Source of the DNA: Panax quinquefolius
Taxonomy: Eukaryota; Streptophyta; Magnoliopsida; Apiales; Araliaceae
NCBI GenBank assembly: GCA_020205615.1
Contig: CM035167.1
Span: 57,557,023-57,621,022, forward strand
Direction of reading: 5' to 3'
DNA length: 64,000 bases
The position numbers were made by a program, and so were the translations under genes. How positions within the stretch are numbered: position 1 is the first letter of the stretch; every line of letters begins with the position of its first letter. Under the pieces are notes generated by a model. The model was not told the DNA's origin and ran no database searches. It was given only the letters and a program-made list of their open reading frames with translations. This document shows, in pieces, positions 59,961 to 64,000 of this stretch.

Positions 59961-62900
59961 TAAGCTAATCTTGAATTCTTGAGAAGTTTATACCTTACTA
60001 GATACCGGTTCTACCCATTCTTTTATCTCTCCTGCTTGTGCTCAATGTTTAAACTTGACTCCGGAGAAATTGGACTTTGACTTATCTATTGAAACTCCGT
60101 TGGGTGAAACCTTCGTTACATCTACAGTTTATAAATCTTGCATGATCCAAGTTGGCACTATCACATTACCTGTTGATCTTATCTCTTTAAAGATACTTAT
60201 TTTTGATGTTATTTTAGGAATTGATTGGTTAACCACTCATCATGCTAAAATTGATTGTTTTCATAAGGTTGTTAGTTTTCATATTCCTAACCAACCTGTT
60301 ATGCGAATTCAAACAACTAAACCACTAAAATCAGTCACTGTAATATCAAGCCATAAAGCTATTCTTTTATTGAAAAATGGATGTCAAGCTTTCTTAGCCC
60401 ATGTTATGGATTTGAACAAACACAAGTCAGATTTGAATAATATTTCTGTGGTTAGAGAATTTCCTGATGTATTTCCTGAAGAACTTCCGGCCTACCCCGT
60501 AACGTGATGTTAAATTCTTTATCGACCTTGAACCGTACAAAACCCATTTCTAAAACCCCATATCGAATGGCTCCTATTGAACTTCGAGGAGTTAAAAGTC
60601 CAACTACTGGGAGTTATTAGACATCGGTTTCATTCGCCCTAAGACATCTCCTTGGGGTGCTCCTATTTTATTCAGAAAGAAGAAGAAAGACGAGAGTATG
60701 CGATTTTAGACGACTACCGAGAATTAAACCATGTCACCATCAAGAATAGGTATCCGCTACCTCGCATTGATGACCTGTTCGACCAGTTGCAAGGAGCACA
60801 ATTCTTTTCAAAGATCGACCTTCATTCTGGATATCATCCGCTGAAGATTAAAACTGAGGATATTCCAAAGACTACCTTCGTAACTCCTCAGATGTGCATT
60901 ATGAATTCTTAGTCATGTCTTTTGGATTGACTAATGCTCCAGCTGCTTTCATGGATATGATGAACCGTGTATTCAAGGAATATTTGGATCAATTCGTTGT
61001 TGTCTTTATTGATGACATCCTCATCTATTCCAAAAGCCGTGAAGATCATGAACACCATTTGAAGCTGATACTTGAAAGGCTTCGTGAAAACAAACTTTAT
61101 GCCAAGCTAAAGAAATGCGAGTTCTGGCTTGAGGAAGTAGCATTCCTTGGGCACGTGGTGTCAAAACATGGAGTATTTGTTGACCCATCGAAGATTGAAG
61201 CAGTACAAAGTTGGGAGCAACCGAAGTCGATGACGAAACTGCGTAGCTTTCTGGGCTTAGCTGGTTATTATCGGAGATTCATGGAAGGATTTTCTCGAAT
61301 CGCTACTCCGTTAACTTCCGGTTTACGGAAAGATACAAAATTGTATGGAGCGAGGAATGCGAGAAGAGTTTCCAAGAGCTCAAGAGGAGACTCATTTTAA
61401 GACTGCTTTCGGCAATACCATCGGTTCGGATGGATTTGTTATCTACAATGATGCTTCGTGCAAGGGTTAGGATGTGTTCTCATGCAACATGGGAAAGTTA
61501 TAGTTTATGCCTCACGATAACTCAAAGAATATGAGAGGAATTATCCTACTCATGATCTAGAGTTGGCAAAGCAAATGATTCGCGTTGAAAATTTGGAGAC
61601 ACTACTTGTATGGTGAGAAAGTGGAGATTTATACGGACCATAAAAGCCTCAAATATTTCTTCACCCAAAAAGAACTCAACATGCGACAACGATGTTGGCT
61701 TGAACTATTGAAAGATTACGATCACACTATTCAATATCATCCCGTAAAAGCTTAACGTAGAGAATCGATTTATCGAGTAGAAGATCATATGCGAGCACGA
61801 AAGCGATATTGTCAATGCAAAGGCCCATTCTGTATGACTTGCAAAGGATGGAGGTGGAATTAAAGACTCCAGGGCCCACATGATGATGGCGAATATACGA
61901 GTAGAACCGATAAAGTTAAAGCTGCTCAAGCTACGGACCTGGGGCTGATACGTATGAAGAAGAAAGTACAAGAAGGAGTTATTCCAGAAGCGAGAATCGA
62001 TGAAGAAGGAATACTTAGATTCAACTCCAGACTTTGTGTTCCTAACAACTCTGATTTGAAGCATAGAATCATGATGGAGGCACACAACACATCGTTTGCA
62101 ATCCATCTTGGGAGTACCAAAATGTATCATGATATTCGACATACATTTTGGTGGAACAATATGAATAGAGAGATCGCAAAGTTTATCTCAAGGTGCTTAA
62201 CTTGTCAACGTGTAAAGGCGGAGCATCAAGTGCCAAAAGGTCCATTGCAACCACTTGAGATTCCGGAATGGAAGTGGGAACACATTACTATGGATTTCGT
62301 TACAGGTCTTCCCAAAGTTTCTCAAGGCATAGATGTTATTTGGGTTATTGTTGATAGATTAACCAAGTATGCCCATTTCTTGCCGATACGAGAAACTTAT
62401 TCCCTTGAACGTCTTGCTCGTATATACTTGAATGAGATTGTGAGATTGCATGGCATGCCAATATCCATAGTTTCGGATCGTGACCCAAGATTCACTTCAA
62501 GATTTTGGGTAAGCTTCGTAAAGCTACGGGCATGATTTACGACGATTCGCAAGCATACCATCCTCAAACGGATGGACAATCAGAGAGGACTATTCAAACC
62601 CTTGAAGATCTATTAAGACTCTATGTTTTAGATTTCAAAGGAAGTTGGGATAAGTGCTTGCCACTGGTGGAATTCTCCTATAACAACAGTTATCAAGCAA
62701 GTATAGGCATGACTCCATTTGAGGCGTTGTATGGACGAAAGTGTCGTTCTCAAGTATGCTGGGACGAGGTGGGAGAAGCAATGTTGTTGGGACCAGAATT
62801 AGTATGCATGACTACAGAAAAGATCCAAATGATTCGACGACGTATTCAAACCTCACAAGATTGACAAAAGAGTTATGCTGATCTTTATAGAAAGGACGTG

Positions 62901-63369
62901 GAGTTTAATATTGGAGATCATGTACTGTTACGTGTTGCTCCATGGAAGGGAGTTACAAGATTTGGAAAGAGAGGAAAGCTCAATCCAAGATTTATTGGTC
63001 CATTTGAGATTCTTGATCGAATAGGAAATGTGGCCTATAGACACGCATTACCCCCAAGTATGTCTCATGTTCATAATGTGTTTCACATATCTATGCTTTG
63101 TAAATATGTGAAAGACCCGAACCATATTATTGCTTTAGAACCAGATGAGATAGCCGAAGATTTAACGTATGAAGAAGTACCTATTAAGATCTTGGATAGC
63201 AAAGAGCATGTCCTACGCACGAAGGTTATACCATAAGTTAAGGTTTTGTGGAGAAACCATGCTATTGAAGAAATGACCTGGGAGTTGGAATCAGAAATGA
63301 AAACGAGGTATCTTGACCTTTTTGAAACACCAGGTACGTACGTCAATTTCGAGGATGAAATTTCATAAG
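59961..63369 (+). pseudogene. pol: pol of G: protease, RT, RNase H, integrase, chromodomain-like end
   Basis: The protease has LLDTGSTHSFIS at about 59,997 and GIDWLTTHHAKIDC at about 60,220. RT is broken by several frameshifts between 60,500 and 60,900, then open at 60,894-61,400 with FIDD at about 61,005. RNase H (61,400-61,750) is heavily damaged. Integrase is open at 61,954-62,535 and 62,505-62,864, with [27 protein letters not shown] and GQSERTIQTLED. The end has PRFIGPFEILDRIG and EEMTWELESEM, finishing FEDEIS and TAA at 63,367. It gives a reference for what C has lost. Confidence 0.87.
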
Positions 63370-63379
63370 GAGGGGAGGT
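63367..63379 (+). other. Polypurine tract of G
   Basis: TAAGGAGGGGAGGT abuts the LTR start and overlaps the pol stop codon. Confidence 0.85.
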
Positions 63380-64000
63380 TGTAAGACCCCAACTTATTAT
63401 AAATAAAATCGAATTTCCTCTAATTATTATTGTGAATAATAAGGTGTTAAATTGATATAATATTTTGGTTATGGGTGAAATGTGCAAATTTTGCAAAATA
63501 AGCAAGTGGTTATAAAATAATCATTGTTGTCGGGGAATATTCATTTGGTCGTGGAATATTCTTGTTGTTGGGGAATATTCGTACGACGGCGTAATTATTA
63601 GTGGGCCCCATAACAGAATAACTGTCGGATAAAGAAAACGACAAGTTTGAGTTTTTATAAATAACGACATAGTTGTTACCGTTAACACTGTTGGAATACC
63701 CGGTGGTTAAAATACAGTAATACGCGTGGATGCACAGTATTTTTGAATTATTGATTCTTACGTAAGAAGGCACTACTCAATAATTGTTACAGTAATTACT
63801 ATTCAATATTTTATTTTATTGATTCAATAATTGATGCGTTGATATTTTATATTATTGTTGTTTCAATAATTATCATCGCGCAAAGATTTCCCATTATCGA
63901 TCAATAATTCATATTATTTGAATAATATTATTAGATAAGATTATTGGCAATGTCTAGAAAGTTCATCAAGGAGAGTTTTGGTCACCTAATTGCGCCAAGA
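63380..64000 (+). repeat. 3' LTR of G, beginning
   Basis: TGTAAGACCCCAACTTATTA onwards; it matches the inverse of 52,809-52,190 in C's 5' LTR. It continues beyond the window, so the target duplicate and LTR age cannot be read. Confidence 0.9.

Larger units (their letters stand above)
58617..64000 (+). mobile_element. Chromovirus G (Tekay/Del-like), runs off window
   Basis: Same family as C. Internal region with gag and pol, polypurine tract and the start of the 3' LTR. The left side begins within the leader (TCCTTCGCTAG, equal to C near 44,146); primer site and most or all of the 5' LTR are missing. Unlike C it keeps its protease. Confidence 0.88.

Overview
This 64-kb window is plant repetitive DNA. 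I find no host gene, tRNA or rRNA in it. It is a nest of Ty3/gypsy LTR retrotransposons from two plant lineages. One is a Tat-lineage (Ogre/Retand-like) family: tRNA-Arg-type primer site, G-patch after the protease, two RNase H domains, and extra antisense genes. The other is Tekay/Del-like chromoviruses: initiator-tRNA-Met primer site, long LTRs and a chromodomain-like integrase end. Plant-mobile-domain (PMD) and DUF7745 relatives point to a flowering plant, probably a eudicot. I cannot name the species.

Layout. 1-7,592: minus-strand Tat fragment A0, with the start of its 3' LTR and, on the plus strand, a PMD-like and a DUF7745-like pseudogene. 7,593-55,182: chromovirus B (plus), the host of most insertions. 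Its 5' LTR is truncated, an extra ORF precedes gag, and its pol is split at 14,214/52,810 by chromovirus C (minus, 14,215-52,809). C's 3' LTR is split by Tat element A1 (plus, 15,402-38,747), and A1's pol holds solo LTR F (22,649-27,004). C's 5' LTR is split by solo LTR D (44,580-50,647), which holds solo LTR E (46,545-49,874). From 55,183, B's 3' LTR is interrupted by LTR pieces and chromovirus G (plus), which runs off the window.

Five insertions keep perfect 5-bp target-site duplications: GAAAA for C, ATACT for A1, TTGGT for F, GATAA for D, ACGAA for E. The order of events can therefore be read directly: B, then C, then A1 and D, then F and E.

All gag-pol genes carry stops or frameshifts, so no element looks autonomous. 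Most checked stops fit C-to-T or G-to-A change. The most interesting content is the antisense PMD plus DUF7745 gene pair of the Tat family, which appears to keep spliceosomal introns. Next are the apparent protease-RT intron of A1, the hairpin-forming minisatellites in the LTRs, and the conflict between nesting order and LTR divergence for A1 and C.
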